Positions 62,640-64,000 of a stretch of 64,000 bases of DNA are shown here, one piece after another (positions within the stretch are counted from its first letter, which is position 1; each line of letters starts with the position of its first letter). The notes under the pieces were generated by a model that had not been told where the DNA came from, did no database searches, and saw only the letters and a list, made by a program, of their open reading frames with translations. Source of the DNA: Homalodisca vitripennis (taxonomy: Eukaryota; Arthropoda; Insecta; Hemiptera; Cicadellidae); NCBI RefSeq assembly GCF_021130785.1, contig NC_060212.1:149602001-149666000 (forward strand), written 5' to 3'. A program made the translations under genes and the position numbers.

Positions 62640-63905
62640 TTGGAAATATATAAACATTAAACTTGATTTGTGGTCAAATTAAACAAGATTTTGACTGTAA
62701 AATTGTCAATTACAAGAAAACTCCTTAAATTAATCATACTCAAACATTTAATTACTTTCAAATTACAGTCTATATTCTAAAATGTTAAATAATCAAATCT
62801 TTGTTAAACTGGGACTATACAGCAATATACGTGCGTGTAACGAAAATACCTTGTTACATGCTAATTTAGCCTAGGACCAAATACATATTTAATATACGCA
62901 TTTTGCAAGCGTCGCAACTTTATCTGTGAGTGTTTCATAAATCAGTAAACGCAATATACGCATAATACCAAAAATTGAAATAAAAAAAGAAAAAAAAGTG
63001 AAAAAATAAGCAACTTTATAATATGAGGACACGGATAAACTGTGAATATTTTAAATTTATATAGAAATTTATATAATTCTTATGAATATATTTACTTGAT
63101 TTTACCAATATTTGTTATACTTATTTCTCAATCCTAAATTAAAGACAGTTTTTTAAATCTGTCCATAATTAGAGTCGCATTATGATCAGGGATAATTACG
63201 GACTCAAACACTATAGTTTAAGGAAGGATATTTCTAAGGTTTTATTTACCATCCTTGGATATCAGTATAGAACCTTCACAATACTTTTAAATTTAACAGA
63301 ATATTTGGTTTTGTAAATCCATATTCAACAATGATTGAGTTCCTAAAATTATAGGTTTACATTATAAAAAACATAATAGAGATAAAATGGAAACGAGGCT
63401 TTGGGAAACTGGAATAGGGCAAGTTGTGCTTTAAAATACCCCTTTTACGTACTAATTTTATATTATTATTTGGTGGGCCGGTAAATTATGATGCGAGGAT
63501 TTATTAGTATACAAAATGGAGTTCTCAGTAACTGGAGAGTCTATGGGATGGACTATCCATGTTTCGAATGATCGTTATAAAGTGTTCCGTTTCCAAAAAG
63601 TTCTAGAGCCAACCATTAAAAACCATAGACGACAAAGTTCCTCCAAAAGGTTCTCTAAACAACCTCAGGCATAGTAGAGCCACAATATCTTGCAGTTGTC
63701 CAAGAACACGAGATCAAATTTATAACTAACTGTAATTTTATCACTTTCTATCTGGAAGACAATCTCCAAAATCAACCCAAGAGATTATCTACAGGCCTCA
63801 GAAAGCAGTACCACTATTGTAGAATCTTGGAGCATTGGAAAAAAGGTTTATTGTAGTATCACTAGTATACAGGAATACAACATTTTCCAATATAATTATA
63901 ATTTT
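62640..63905. other. Unannotated DNA between two hammerhead-like motifs
   Basis: If the flanking motifs belonged to one Penelope-like element this interval would be its body, but I see no GIY-YIG or reverse transcriptase motif on the minus strand. The stretch may be unrelated. Confidence 0.4.
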
Positions 63906-63910
63906 ATTTT

Positions 63911-63951
63911 GTGCAAGGCCTTTCTGAATCAAAGATTCCATCATCAGGCAC
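63911..63951 (-). ncRNA. Hammerhead ribozyme candidate, Penelope type
   Basis: Minus strand, 5' to 3': stem I GTGC, core CTGATGA (63947-63941), stem II GAATC/GATTC closing a TTT loop with one bulged base and an outer T-A pair, core GAAA, minimal stem III AGG/CCT, cleavage-site T, then GCAC (63914-63911) completing stem I. All catalytic-core positions of a type I hammerhead are present: CUGAUGA, GAAA, and U16.1 followed by H17 (here U). A very short stem III is typical of hammerheads in Penelope-like retroelements, which work best as dimers. The right part of any host element runs off the window edge. Confidence 0.7.
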
Positions 63952-64000
63952 TTCACAAATTATCAAATGTTTACATTTTTTAAATAATAATTAATTTTAT

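Overview
This window reads as non-coding genomic DNA from an animal, most likely an arthropod and probably an insect. It is very AT-rich, has long (AT)n and (AC)n microsatellites, has no operon-like ORF packing, and is full of eukaryotic transposable-element remnants. These are non-LTR retrotransposon pieces (including one of the R1 clade), a tRNA-derived SINE, a rolling-circle Helitron family, a mariner-type MITE, other TIR elements, and Penelope-type hammerhead motifs. I found no intact host protein-coding gene. Nearly all open frames over 60 codons are microsatellite translations, antisense frames of repeats, or chance frames in AT-rich DNA. The species cannot be fixed from the sequence alone.

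Layout. 1-360: 108-bp tandem repeat. 840-1450: SINE dimer set in (AT)n tracts, with a short foldback. 3540-4670: degenerate short-period repeat. 5910-7190: DNA-transposon remnant with a TTAA at its right end, containing a long inverted repeat. 7800-8130: microsatellites and a SINE. 8994-9912: complete-looking TIR element with an 8-bp target duplication. 9921-16800: mostly unannotatable. 16814-17587: full-length non-autonomous Helitron. 20244-20510: degenerate tandem repeat. 22171-22743: five 113-bp units alternating A-B-A-B-A. 22841-23197: LINE 3' end. 23380-23452: SINE fragment. 27240-28590: second Helitron copy, then a probable LINE 3' end. 28805-28837: hammerhead-like motif. 29100-29640, 35040-35460, 41525-41920, 45255-45500 and 54270-54510: one interspersed family with LINE-like 3' ends. 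30104-30325: mariner-type MITE. 35670-36240: R1-clade LINE pseudogene. 36734-36900: third Helitron copy. 38960-39567: 92-bp inverted repeat enclosing a SINE. 43804-43904: an exact 16-base (C15A) array abutting a 2-kb segment. 43905-45915 and 52904-54889: that 2-kb segment in two near-identical direct copies. 55025-56070: LINE pseudogene with an FADD motif. 56690-57330: degenerate nucleosome-length tandem repeat. 59661-60837: probable LINE 3' end. 62594-62632 and 63911-63951: hammerhead-like motifs.

The items most worth attention are four. The first is a hammerhead ribozyme candidate at 63911-63951 that keeps every core base. The second is the alternating higher-order satellite. The third is the Helitron family with three copies. 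The fourth is the 2-kb duplication, whose differences are strongly skewed to one-base deletions in the second copy and which may be an assembly artefact. No features here work together as a gene system; the window is a record of repeated transposon insertion and decay.
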